Source: Halomonas denitrificans | GTDB taxonomy: Bacteria; Pseudomonadota; Gammaproteobacteria; Xanthomonadales; Wenzhouxiangellaceae | Direction of reading: 5' to 3' | NCBI GenBank assembly: GCA_019800895.1 | Contig: JAHVKF010000002.1 | Location: forward strand, 62,001-126,000 | Length of the DNA: 64,000 nucleotides | Part shown: piece by piece, positions 1 to 7,759 of the stretch | Position numbering within the stretch: position 1 is the first letter of the stretch | How the letters are laid out: each line of letters starts with the position of its first letter | Program-made: the position numbers and the translations under genes | Notes under the pieces: model-generated | The model's database searches: none | The model's input: only the letters and a program-made list of their open reading frames with translations | Told to the model about the DNA's origin: nothing

Positions 1-343
1 CGTAGCGGGCCAGCAGGTCGTCCAGCGCAGCGCCGAAGCGGCGGGCGAGCCGCTCTCGCTCGCCGACGCCGGGCCGGGGCGCGCGACGCTCGACGACCAC
101 CGTGCCGGCGCGGCGCCGGAGTTCGAGCCATCCCTCGGCCTCGAGCTCGCGATACGCCTGCACCACGGTGTTGAAGTGCACCCCGAGGTCGCGGGCCAGT
201 GCGCGCGACGACGGCAGCGCATCGCCGGGGCGAAGGTCGCCGTCGAGCAGGCAGCGGCGCAGCCCGCCGGCGATCTGCTGGACCACGGGCACGGAGCTGT
301 CGAGATCGACCACCAGGGTCGGCGAATTCTTTTGTACGGCCAT
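1..343 (-). CDS. GntR-family (YtrA-type) transcriptional regulator, 3' part missing
   Basis: The visible 114 residues form the N-terminal winged helix of a GntR-family repressor. Typical features are the LLDGDLRPGDALPSSRAL segment, the recognition helix around residues 50-62 (HFNTVVQAY) and the wing ending GWLELRRRAGTVV. A short N-terminal arm (VPVVQQIAGGLRR) and the apparent lack of a large effector domain fit the YtrA subgroup, which often controls adjacent transporters or membrane genes. The gene runs off the left edge, so its downstream operon is unseen. ATG at 343 is the only reasonable start. It has no Shine-Dalgarno sequence and lies a few bases from the predicted transcription start, so the mRNA may be leaderless. 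It is divergent from the CHASE-GGDEF-EAL gene. Confidence 0.85.
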   Translation of the reverse strand, partial: MAVQKNSPTLVVDLDSSVPVVQQIAGGLRRCLLDGDLRPGDALPSSRALARDLGVHFNTVVQAYRELEAEGWLELRRRAGTVVVERRAPRPGVGERERLARRFGAALDDLLARY

Positions 344-351
344 CGTGTACA
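333..351. promoter_or_regulatory. Operator-like dyad TGTA-N11-TACA overlapping the GntR start
   Basis: TTTGTAC (331-337) and GTACAAA (347-353) form a perfect 7-bp inverted repeat over a 9-bp spacer. The core is TGTA at 333-336 and TACA at 348-351. It spans the start codon and touches the -10 box, a position suited to autorepression by the GntR protein. It has the same core geometry as the dyad at 382-400. Confidence 0.55.
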
Positions 352-352
352 A

Positions 353-381
353 AGAATACGCCGGGCCGACCCGGACGTCAA
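353..381 (-). promoter_or_regulatory. Predicted sigma70 promoter of the GntR gene
   Basis: On the minus strand TTGACG (376-381) and TATTCT (353-358) are separated by exactly 17 bp. Transcription would start about seven bases past the -10, near 346, leaving almost no leader before the ATG at 343. The boxes are read directly; promoter activity is inferred. Confidence 0.6.
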
Positions 382-400
382 TGTATGCGGCCACCATACA
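382..400. promoter_or_regulatory. Second operator-like dyad TGTA-N11-TACA
   Basis: TGTATG (382-387) and CATACA (395-400) form a 6-bp inverted repeat over 7 bp. The TGTA to TACA spacing is 11 bp, identical to the dyad at 333-351. The two centres are 49 bp apart and bracket the predicted promoter. The site abuts the -35 box and also lies upstream of the divergent gene at 563. Confidence 0.5.
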
Positions 401-562
401 AAGTTCGGCGCCGCGGGGACTGCGACACCGGTCACGGAAACCAGGGCGAATCCGCAGGCGCGCCACAATGCCGGCCGAACGGCGCTGGCATATGGCTCGG
501 TTTCCGTGGCATGCTTCGTGGTTTGCGGCCTCGGCCGCTTCCCGGGGGTTCCCGTTCCGTTC

Positions 563-3226
563 ATGAATCTGCCGCGCCGTTCGTCCCTGGCCCTGACGCT
601 GATCGCGCTCGTCGGCGTGACGGCCAGCACGTGGGCGGCCCTCTGGCTCCACGAGTCGGAGCACCGGCGCAATCGCGCCGAGCTCTCGGAGCAGATGGAG
701 CAGATCGCCGGCACCGTCGCCAGCCAGTTCGCCAAGTACGAAACGCTGCTGCTCGCCGGGCGCGCGCTGTTCGCCGGGTCCGACTTCGTGACCCGTCCCG
801 AATGGGCCCTGTTCACAGCGGAAGTCATCTCGGGCCAGGCCCTGCCCGGCCTGCTCGGCCTGGCCTGGGCCCCCTACGTCGACGATCCGATCGGCCTGGA
901 CCTGCTCTCCGACCAGCGCGCGGAAGAGGGGCTGGCGCCGCTCGAGGTCCGACCGGAGGGCGAGCGACCGTTCTACTGCCCGATCTTCTACAACGAACCG
1001 CTGGAAGACAATTCCTCCTCGATCGGGCGCGACATCTGCGAAGTCGCACCGCTGCACGACGCGCTCCGCCTGACCCGGGAGACCGGTTCGGCCCTGCTGT
1101 CGGCGCCGCTGGACTTCCGCACCGAGGACGGCGAATCCACGCTCGCCGGCTACGTGCTGCTGATCTGGGTGTCCGAGAAGTCGGCCAGCCACACGGGCTG
1201 GATCGCCGCGTCGATCGCCAACGAAGACCTGTTCGGTGCACCGACGGCCGCGCTGTCCGGCCTGCACTTCGCGGCCACGGACGTCACGGACCGGCCCGAG
1301 GTCATCTACGGGGCGACGCCGCCGCCGAACGACGACTGGCTGCATCGCGAAACCCGCGTCGAACGCGAGATTCCGGTGGCCGGCCGGACCTGGCGGCTGG
1401 AACTGGTCGAACCCCCGGTCCCCCTCGGCGCGGCGGCGCTGGTGCTGGTCGGCGGGCTCACGCTGACCGGGCTGCTCATCGCCTACCTGCTGGCCCTGTT
1501 CCAGACCCGAGGCCGGGCCGAACACCTGGCCCACCGGATGACCGAGAAGCTCAGCGAGAGCGAGCAGCTGCTGGCTTCGATCACCGACAACATCTTCGAG
1601 GGCATCTATCGAGGGCGCGCCGAAGAAGGCCTGATCTATGCCAACGAGTCGTTGGCGAAGATGTTCAACTACGACACGCCCGCGGAGATGATCGAACATG
1701 CCGGACCGATCCTCTATGCGCGCAGCGAACAGCGCGACGAACTGCTCGAGCTGCTCAAGCGCGACGGCTACTACCGGGACATCGAGGTCGAGTTCGTCCG
1801 CTCCGACGGGACGCGGTTCATCGGGGTGAACAATGCCGTGGCCACGCGCGACGACGACGGCAACATCCAGTACTTCGACGGCGCCATCTACGACATCACG
1901 GCACGCAAACGGGCCGAGGAACAGGTCCACCGGCTGGCCCACTACGATGCGCTGACCGGCCTGCCCAACCGAGCCATGCTCGACCGGCGGCTACGCCAGG
2001 CGATCAACCATGCACGCTCGTCGAAGCAGTCGCTGGCGATGCTGTTCATGGATCTCGACCACTTCAAGACGATCAACGATTCGCTGGGTCACAGCCTGGG
2101 GGATCAGCTGCTGGTCCAGGTCGCCAAGCGCCTGGGCGGCGGGCTTCGCAGCGACGACTCGGTCAGCCGCCTCGGCGGCGACGAGTTCCTGATCCTGCTG
2201 TCCGACGTCAAGAGCGAAGGCGCTGCACGGGGCGCGCAGCGCATCCTCGGCTTGTTCGCCGAGCCCTTCGACCTGGAGGGCCACGAGCTCCGCGTCACGC
2301 CGAGTATCGGCATCTCGATGTTCCCCAACGACGCGATCGACGCCGAGACGTTGATCCGGAACGCGGACGCCGCGATGTACGCCGCCAAGGAGAAGGGCCG
2401 GGCGAACTACCAGTTCTTCACGCCGGAGATGAACGACCGCGCGCGCGAGCGCCTGACCCTGGAAAGCGACCTGCGCCAGGCGCTGAAGACGGGGCAGCTG
2501 TCGATGCACTACCAGCCGGTCGTGCGGCTGGCCGATCGCCGCATCGTCGGCGCCGAGGCGCTGATGCGCTGGAACCATCCCGAGCACGGCAACATTCCGC
2601 CGTCGCGCTTCATTCCCATCGCCGAGCAGAGCGGCCTGATCATCGAGATCGGCGACTGGGCGATCGCCGAGGCCTGCCGCCAGCTGGCCGTATGGATGAA
2701 GGAGGGCTTCGAGCCGCTGCCGGTGGCGGTCAACGTCTCGGCCCTGCAGTTCTGGCGCGGCGGCCTCGTCGACCAGGTGCGATCGGCGCTCGACGCGAAC
2801 GCGCTCGACGCCGAGTGGCTGGAGCTCGAGCTCACCGAAAGCGTGATCATGCGCGACGCCGACACCGCCAGCCGCGTGATCTCCCAGCTCAACGGGCTGG
2901 GCGTCGGGCTGTCGATCGACGACTTCGGCACCGGCTATTCCAGCCTGAGTTACCTGAAGAAGTTCTCGATCAGCAAGCTGAAGATCGACCAATCCTTCGT
3001 CCAGGATCTCGGCCACGATCCCGACGACGCCGCGATCGTTTCGGCCGTGGTCAGCATGGCCGCGGACCTCGGCCTGCAGGTCGTCGCCGAGGGCGTGGAA
3101 ACCGAAGACCAGCGCTCGATGCTGATCGCCCGCGACTGCGAACTGGCCCAGGGCTTCCTGTTCGATCGGCCGATGCCGGCCGACGCCTTCAGCGCCCGCC
3201 TCCGCGCGGTGGCCACCGAGGCCTGA
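563..3226 (+). CDS. CHASE-PAS-GGDEF-EAL membrane sensor, c-di-GMP synthesis/degradation
   Basis: This 887-residue inner-membrane signalling protein starts at ATG 563, placed just before a signal-anchor segment (LALTLIALVGVTASTWAAL); the open frame extends further upstream only as non-membrane sequence. Order: TM1 about residues 8-27; periplasmic CHASE domain about 45-260 with the typical FVTRPEW segment; TM2 about 290-312; PAS about 330-450; GGDEF with the intact motif at 538-542 and an RxxD inhibitory site (RSDD) five residues before it; EAL at 665-667. The EAL part keeps the residues needed for hydrolysis: the NVS asparagine, the LTES glutamate, DDFGTG, LKID lysine, AEGVE and QGF. Both activities may be possible; which dominates cannot be read from sequence. 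An unknown extracellular ligand is expected for CHASE. It is divergent from the GntR gene. Confidence 0.92.
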   Translation: MNLPRRSSLALTLIALVGVTASTWAALWLHESEHRRNRAELSEQMEQIAGTVASQFAKYETLLLAGRALFAGSDFVTRPEWALFTAEVISGQALPGLLGLAWAPYVDDPIGLDLLSDQRAEEGLAPLEVRPEGERPFYCPIFYNEPLEDNSSSIGRDICEVAPLHDALRLTRETGSALLSAPLDFRTEDGESTLAGYVLLIWVSEKSASHTGWIAASIANEDLFGAPTAALSGLHFAATDVTDRPEVIYGATPPPNDDWLHRETRVEREIPVAGRTWRLELVEPPVPLGAAALVLVGGLTLTGLLIAYLLALFQTRGRAEHLAHRMTEKLSESEQLLASITDNIFEGIYRGRAEEGLIYANESLAKMFNYDTPAEMIEHAGPILYARSEQRDELLELLKRDGYYRDIEVEFVRSDGTRFIGVNNAVATRDDDGNIQYFDGAIYDITARKRAEEQVHRLAHYDALTGLPNRAMLDRRLRQAINHARSSKQSLAMLFMDLDHFKTINDSLGHSLGDQLLVQVAKRLGGGLRSDDSVSRLGGDEFLILLSDVKSEGAARGAQRILGLFAEPFDLEGHELRVTPSIGISMFPNDAIDAETLIRNADAAMYAAKEKGRANYQFFTPEMNDRARERLTLESDLRQALKTGQLSMHYQPVVRLADRRIVGAEALMRWNHPEHGNIPPSRFIPIAEQSGLIIEIGDWAIAEACRQLAVWMKEGFEPLPVAVNVSALQFWRGGLVDQVRSALDANALDAEWLELELTESVIMRDADTASRVISQLNGLGVGLSIDDFGTGYSSLSYLKKFSISKLKIDQSFVQDLGHDPDDAAIVSAVVSMAADLGLQVVAEGVETEDQRSMLIARDCELAQGFLFDRPMPADAFSARLRAVATEA

Positions 3227-3253
3227 GCCGGCTCGTACGTCCTGCCGCGGCCC

Positions 3254-3279
3254 TTCGCTCGCAAGCTCGCTCCCACAGG
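3254..3279 (-). repeat. REP-like element, inverted copy
   Basis: This 26-bp element reads on the minus strand as CCTGTGGGAGCGAGCTTGCG followed by AGCGAA. It closely resembles the REP family common in Pseudomonas and Xanthomonas relatives. It is oriented opposite to the copies at 3379 and 3489 in the same intergenic gap. Confidence 0.7.
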
Positions 3280-3306
3280 CGACTGGATCGAGGGCGCCGG
3301 ATGGCT

Positions 3307-3404
3307 CTCCGCCCGCGAGCGGTCTGCAACAGGCTGGGTTCCGATTGGAGCCAGAAGCCAGAAGCCTGGAGCCAGGAGCCTGTAGGAGTGAGCTTGCGAG
3401 CGAA
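3307..3404 (+). repeat. Intergenic direct repeat A ending in a REP-like element
   Basis: This ~98-bp unit begins CTCCGCCCGCGAGCGGTCT, contains a run built from GAGCCAGAAGCC variants, and ends with a REP-like core (3379-3404). Its near copy lies at 3425-3514. Internal GGAGCCAGGAGCC/GAAGCC reiterations account for most of the length difference. The whole 3227-3834 gap has no convincing gene; it holds these repeats. Confidence 0.75.
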
Positions 3405-3424
3405 TCGATCCAGTCCGCCCACCC

Positions 3425-3514
3425 TCCGCCCGCGAGCGGTCTCCAACAGGCTGGGTTCCGATTGGAGCCAGGAGCCAGAAGCCTCGAGCCTGTGGGAGTG
3501 AGCTTGCGAGCGAA
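3425..3514 (+). repeat. Intergenic direct repeat B ending in a REP-like element
   Basis: Near-identical second copy of the unit at 3307-3404, about 8 bp shorter, ending in a REP-like core at 3489-3514. A partial third start (CGAAAGCGGCCTCCAACAGG, near 3540-3560) follows. Confidence 0.75.
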
Positions 3515-3607
3515 GGGCCGGGTCAGAAAAGCGTTCGCCCGAAAGCGGCCTCCAACAGGTGCTTCGGTCGGCGTATGTGGGGCGGCGGGGAACTGCGAAT
3601 ACACTGG

Positions 3608-3628
3608 GCCCTGAGTCAAGCTCAGGGC
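3608..3628. repeat. Hairpin-forming inverted repeat
   Basis: GCCCTGAG (3608-3615) pairs with CTCAGGGC (3621-3628) over a 5-base loop. There is no T-run on either side, so it is not a classical terminator. It may belong to the repeat-rich gap. Confidence 0.4.
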
Positions 3629-3759
3629 AACGGGGGAAGCAGGCTCTTTCTCGCTTCGGCTTTTCCTCCGCGTCTTCGCGCCTCTGCGGGAGAACGCTTT
3701 TCGCCGTTCCGATTCGAGAACATCGCGTCGAGTGCGGGGCGACGGAGAGAGTCTGCTTG

Positions 3760-3785
3760 TTCGCCTGCAGGCAAGCTCCCAAAGG
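3760..3785 (-). repeat. Divergent REP-like element
   Basis: The plus strand reads TTCGCCTGCAGGCAAGCTCC and then CAAAGG. This matches the inverted REP-like pattern at 3254-3279 with several changes, and it is the fourth such element in about 530 bp. Confidence 0.5.
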
Positions 3786-3834
3786 CGCCTTGTTCGCGGA
3801 CTCAGGAGCGACCGGTTCGGTCGTGATGCGGCGC

Positions 3835-4716
3835 TCAGACCTCGATCGTTCCGTTCATGACCGGCACCGCGTGGCCGCCGACCCGGAGGGCGCGCGGAAC
3901 GCCGCCGTGGACGGTGAGTCGCACGAAGATGCGGCTCGGCCGGCCCATCACCCGGCCCTGCTCGATCGACCATTCGTGGCGGCCGTCGTCCAGCGCGCCG
4001 GCGGCGACGAGGTGGGCCGGCAGACCGGCCGCGGCCGATCCGGTGGCCGGATCCTCGGCCACGCCGATATGCGGCGCGAACATCCTGGCCGAAAACGCCC
4101 CGCGCGCCGGGTCGTCGCTGCTCCATGCGAACACGCCGCAGGCGTTCCCCAACGCCAGCGCGTCCCAGGACGACGTATCCAGGCGCGCCGAATCGAGCGC
4201 TTCGCGGTCGACCCGGGCATACAGGAAGTCGATGCCGGCACCGGCGAAGCGCGGCCGGTAGGCTTCCCTTGCAACGCTGCCCTCCGCCAGGCCGAGCGCC
4301 TGCTCGATCGCGGCCGGATCGGCCGTCCGCTCCAGCAGCCGGGGCCGATTCGGATTCTGGAACTCGGCGTACGGTGCGCCGTTCCGGCTCAGTCGAATCG
4401 GGAACCGACCGGCGGCCAGGTCGAGCTGGAGCGCGTTGCCGCCGCCGCGGGCTCGGGCGAGGGCACAGGCCGCACCCACGGTCGGGTGGCCGGCGAAGGG
4501 AAGCTCCCCGGTCGGGGTGAAGATGCGGATCCGCGCATCGACCTCGTCGTCGTCCGGCTCGAGCACGAACACGCTTTCCGAATAATCGAACTCGCGGGCG
4601 ACGCACTGCATCTCCTCGGTCGACAGGGCGTCTGCACCGAACACGACGGCAAGCGGATTTCCGGCAAATCGACGGTCGGTGAATACATCCCAGGTTTCGT
4701 ACGCAAGTCGGCGCAT
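3835..4716 (-). CDS. PhzF-family isomerase/epimerase
   Basis: This 293-residue cytosolic protein has the two-lobed PhzF (DAP-epimerase-like) signature: the opening YETWDVFTDRRFAGNPLAVV, the catalytic-glutamate region FDYSESVF near residue 46, FTPTGELPFAGHPTVGAA near 68-85, and the C-terminal EDPATGSAAAGL. Family members isomerise small molecules, as PhzF does in phenazine synthesis, but most are of unknown substrate, and no phenazine genes lie nearby. I chose ATG 4716 because homologues start MRRL; ATG 4725 three codons upstream is possible. The gene stands alone, facing the REP-rich gap downstream. Confidence 0.88.
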   Translation of the reverse strand: MRRLAYETWDVFTDRRFAGNPLAVVFGADALSTEEMQCVAREFDYSESVFVLEPDDDEVDARIRIFTPTGELPFAGHPTVGAACALARARGGGNALQLDLAAGRFPIRLSRNGAPYAEFQNPNRPRLLERTADPAAIEQALGLAEGSVAREAYRPRFAGAGIDFLYARVDREALDSARLDTSSWDALALGNACGVFAWSSDDPARGAFSARMFAPHIGVAEDPATGSAAAGLPAHLVAAGALDDGRHEWSIEQGRVMGRPSRIFVRLTVHGGVPRALRVGGHAVPVMNGTIEV

Positions 4717-4755
4717 GGCGATCATCTCTTCCCGGGTTCCGATTCCTCATGGTAC

Positions 4756-4941
4756 TCAAAGGTCGTCGATCCACTCTTGACCCTCGGAAAACGTCCCGGC
4801 CTTCCGCGTGCCGTAATGGAATTCACAGGCCTGGCGTATGGTCCTGAAGACCTCGGACCATTGCAACAGGGTCCGCGTCCCCGTCCCCTGCCGAAACGAT
4901 TCCCGGTGGAGATGCGGCAGTCGAGACCCGGGTGATGGCAC
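4756..4941 (-). CDS. Possible small or remnant ORF, function unknown
   Basis: The reading frame before the stop at 4756 encodes a peptide of natural-looking composition, ending LLQWSEVFRTIRQACEFHYG, then about 15 residues to WIDDL. No other gene covers this stretch, so it is not an antisense shadow. Base composition is lower in GC than the flanks. No ATG or good ribosome site is visible; GTG 4941 would give 61 residues. It may be a small gene, or the tail of a decayed one linked to the nearby REP repeats. I do not recognise the family. Confidence 0.25.
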   Translation of the reverse strand: MPSPGSRLPHLHRESFRQGTGTRTLLQWSEVFRTIRQACEFHYGTRKAGTFSEGQEWIDDL

Positions 4942-4971
4942 CGGTGGTAGATCGCAGTAGAGGGAACGCCC

Positions 4972-6864
4972 TTGACCGAATCGCCCGACAGCCCCGCGCG
5001 AGACCTGCTCGACGCGCTTTCGGATCTCGATGACTCGGGCTGGACGTCCCTGGGCGATGCGTTTCCCGATGGGTATCACCGGCTGATCGACGTGCTCCGC
5101 GGCGAGGTGCCCGGCGCGCTCCAGGCGCTCGACGCGCCCGGCGACGCCCGTCCGCATTCGACCCGATCGCTGGACCATGCGCTGCTGCGCTTGCAGGCGA
5201 TCTACGATGTCCTGCCGGTGGGAATCACGATTCTCGACGAGCACGGCGACATCGTCGACTGCAATCGAACCGCCGAACACCTGCTCGGGATGTCCCGGAC
5301 CGAACACCTCTCGCGCAACTACGCCGAGGGCTGGGAGATCTACGACCGGGACGGCGCCCGCATGCGCCCGGACGACTACGCCGGAGGAATCGCACTGCGG
5401 ACCGGGGAGACCGTCCGCGACCAGATCACGCAGGTCGAGACGCCGAAGGGCCGGATCTGGCTGTCCGTGAGCGCGACGCCGATCCGGGCCGGCGGACTGG
5501 GCGTGGTCATCGCCTACGCCAATATCACGGACCTGGTCCGTGCGCAGCACCAGATCGAGGCGCTGGCCTTTTTCGATGTCGTTACGGGCCTCGCCAATCG
5601 TTCCCTGTTCATGGATGCGCTGCGTCGCGCGGTCGCCGACCGCCGGGCCGGGGCGGCCCCCGATTCTCGATCCGTGGCTGTGGTGCTGATCGACCTGAAG
5701 GGCTTCGCGGAGGTCAACGAGGCCAACGACCACTCGATCGGGGACGAGCTCTTGCGCGCCGTAAGCCGCCGGCTGAGCGACGCGCTACCGGCCACCTGCA
5801 GCCTGGCGCGGATCTACGCCGACGGCTTTGCCGCCATCGTCGAGGGGCCTCCCGACGCGCTGGCCGATCGTGCGCTTCGGGCCATCCGGCATCCGATCGA
5901 GGCCGGGGGACGCACGTTCCGGCTCGACGCACGCGTCGGCATCGCACAGTACCCCGCCGATGGCAACTCCGCGGAACTCCTGCTGAAGAACGCCGAGATC
6001 GCGCTCTGGCGCGCCAAGCAGACCGGCCAAGCGGTGCGGTTCTACGACCAGGCACTCGGCGATCGGCTGGCCCGCAAGATCGCTCTTGCCCATCGGCTCC
6101 AGCAGGCGCTTCGCGGGGACGGACTGGCCCTGTGCTACCAGCCGCAGTTCGAGCTGGCCGGAGGGCGGCTGGTCGGTGCCGAGGCGCTGCTTCGTTGGAC
6201 CGATCGCGACTACGGTGTGATCGCGCCCTCGGAGTTCATCGGCATCGCCGAGGACCGCGGCATGATGCCGCAGCTCGGTCGATGGGTGCTCGAGGCCGCC
6301 TGCCGCCAGCTGGCGCGATGGGACGAGTCCGGTCTCGAGCTGCCGGGCCGGCTCGGCATCAACGTGTCGCCGCTGCAGCTCGATCGGCCGGAATTCGTCG
6401 ACGACGTGCTGGGCATCCTCGAACGGATGGGGACCGACCCCGGGCGCATCGAGCTGGAGATCACCGAGAATGCGGTCGCCAGCGACCCCGTACGCGCGGT
6501 CGAGGTGCTGAACGCGCTGGCGGAAGCGGGTTTCGCGCTGGCGATCGACGACTTCGGCGTCGGCTACTCCTCGTTGTCCTACCTGCGCCGGTTTCGCCTG
6601 GACAAGCTGAAGATCGACCGGTCGTTCATCGCCACGATGACCGAGAACGAAAGCGACCGCGTGATCGTGGAGACGACGATCGCCATGGCACGGAGCCTCG
6701 GCCTGGACACCATCGCGGAAGGCGTGGAAACGCGGGAACAGGTCGAGGCGCTGCTGGCGATGGGCTGCAAGGAGGCACAGGGGTTCCTGCTCGGCAAGCC
6801 GGTTCCGGCCGACGAGTTCGTGCGGCACTGGCTTTCCGACAGCCGAGCATTGCGAGCTCGCTAG
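4972..6864 (+). CDS. PAS-GGDEF(degenerate)-EAL protein, likely c-di-GMP phosphodiesterase
   Basis: This 630-residue soluble protein starts at TTG 4972, preceded by AGAGGGA at a suitable distance. Order: N-terminal region about 1-70, PAS about 75-190, GGDEF about 195-360, EAL about 370-620. The GGDEF motif is replaced by YADGF (residues 282-286), so cyclase activity is not expected; such domains often bind GTP and activate the EAL partner. The EAL domain is intact: EAL at 404-406, NVS, EITEN, DDFGVG, LKID, AEGVET and QGFLLGKP. The PAS domain should sense a cytosolic cue. The gene starts 34 bases beyond the small minus-strand ORF and is followed after 55 bp by a membrane protein gene. Confidence 0.88.
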   Translation: MTESPDSPARDLLDALSDLDDSGWTSLGDAFPDGYHRLIDVLRGEVPGALQALDAPGDARPHSTRSLDHALLRLQAIYDVLPVGITILDEHGDIVDCNRTAEHLLGMSRTEHLSRNYAEGWEIYDRDGARMRPDDYAGGIALRTGETVRDQITQVETPKGRIWLSVSATPIRAGGLGVVIAYANITDLVRAQHQIEALAFFDVVTGLANRSLFMDALRRAVADRRAGAAPDSRSVAVVLIDLKGFAEVNEANDHSIGDELLRAVSRRLSDALPATCSLARIYADGFAAIVEGPPDALADRALRAIRHPIEAGGRTFRLDARVGIAQYPADGNSAELLLKNAEIALWRAKQTGQAVRFYDQALGDRLARKIALAHRLQQALRGDGLALCYQPQFELAGGRLVGAEALLRWTDRDYGVIAPSEFIGIAEDRGMMPQLGRWVLEAACRQLARWDESGLELPGRLGINVSPLQLDRPEFVDDVLGILERMGTDPGRIELEITENAVASDPVRAVEVLNALAEAGFALAIDDFGVGYSSLSYLRRFRLDKLKIDRSFIATMTENESDRVIVETTIAMARSLGLDTIAEGVETREQVEALLAMGCKEAQGFLLGKPVPADEFVRHWLSDSRALRAR

Positions 6865-6919
6865 CCTTCCCCGGACCGGCCGTGTTGCGGAACGCAGGGC
6901 TTGACTGCATCATCGTCGG

Positions 6920-7633
6920 ATGGACGAGTCCTCCCACCGCACCCCACCGGACGCGTCGGCCGATGCCGGCGGCTCGTCGGACCGGGTTCCCGAACACGTC
7001 CACCTGGTTCGTGCCCTGGCCAGCCTGGCGCTGGATTATCTGCGCTGGACCCAGCTGGTGCCGATGCTGTTTTCCTGGACCTTCCTGCTGCTGATGGTCG
7101 CGGCGCTGCTGCTGACCAATTTCCAGGACGCGTCGTTCGCGCTGCTGGAACGCGGCATCGGGGTCTACGAGCGCGTGGTCGGCCCGCTCGACCTCGGACC
7201 GCCAGGCGCGACGGATGACGGGGCAACGAGTGCCACGGGGGCCGCGCCCGGTGCCGCCGGCGGTGCGGAAGACCGCGATGAAGCCGCACCGGCGATGACG
7301 TTCACGGACGAGGACATCCTGCCGGTGGTGCTGCGGGCCTGGGCCCTGCTGGCGCTGGTCGGCTGGCTGTTCGGTGTCCTCCGCTCGATGCTGTTCGGCC
7401 CGCGCGAACCGCGCCGGCTCTGGCCGAAGCTGCGGATCGCGCTGTACGTCGCGATCGGCTGTTCCGGCCTGATGTGGATCGCCTACGCGCTGGGCACGAG
7501 CACCTTCAACGGCGGCATCGCGGGCTGGGCCCTGCTGTTTACCGGCATCCCGCTCGGGGTCTGGCTGGTCAGCGCCTGGAGCCTGACCTTCGGCCACCTG
7601 GTCGGCCGGCTCCAGCGCCACCTGCACGCCTGA
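6920..7633 (+). CDS. Hypothetical inner-membrane protein
   Basis: The 237-residue product has about four hydrophobic segments: near 51-70 (FSWTFLLLMVAALLL), 137-155, 177-196 and 205-226. A loop rich in Ala, Gly, Thr and acidic residues (about 92-130) separates the first from the rest. I do not recognise a family or catalytic motif. It sits 55 bp after the EAL gene and 126 bp before the TPR protein, all on the same strand. A near-consensus -10 box in the second gap suggests the next gene has its own promoter. Confidence 0.7.
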   Translation: MDESSHRTPPDASADAGGSSDRVPEHVHLVRALASLALDYLRWTQLVPMLFSWTFLLLMVAALLLTNFQDASFALLERGIGVYERVVGPLDLGPPGATDDGATSATGAAPGAAGGAEDRDEAAPAMTFTDEDILPVVLRAWALLALVGWLFGVLRSMLFGPREPRRLWPKLRIALYVAIGCSGLMWIAYALGTSTFNGGIAGWALLFTGIPLGVWLVSAWSLTFGHLVGRLQRHLHA

Positions 7634-7724
7634 GCCGTCGATCGTCGATTGCCGAATGTCGATTGCCGGGCGCCCATCGTCGAGCGAATGACGAATGGCG
7701 GTCGGCCGACGACGGTCGCGCCCG

Positions 7725-7730
7725 TATAAT
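7725..7730 (+). promoter_or_regulatory. Consensus -10 box (TATAAT) before the TPR protein gene
   Basis: TATAAT lies 30 bases before the ATG at 7760. No good -35 box is present at 16-18 bp. The same gap contains a short direct repeat of TCGATTGCCG. Confidence 0.4.
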
Positions 7731-7759
7731 TCCGACCACCGATCCAACGGGATGGTCCA

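Noticed and set aside
1991-4774. Long open frame on the minus strand (927 codons) under the GGDEF-EAL gene
   Set aside because: It spans the EAL gene, the repeats and the PhzF gene in other frames, is Arg/Ala/Pro-rich and has no domain. High GC removes stops and makes such shadow frames.
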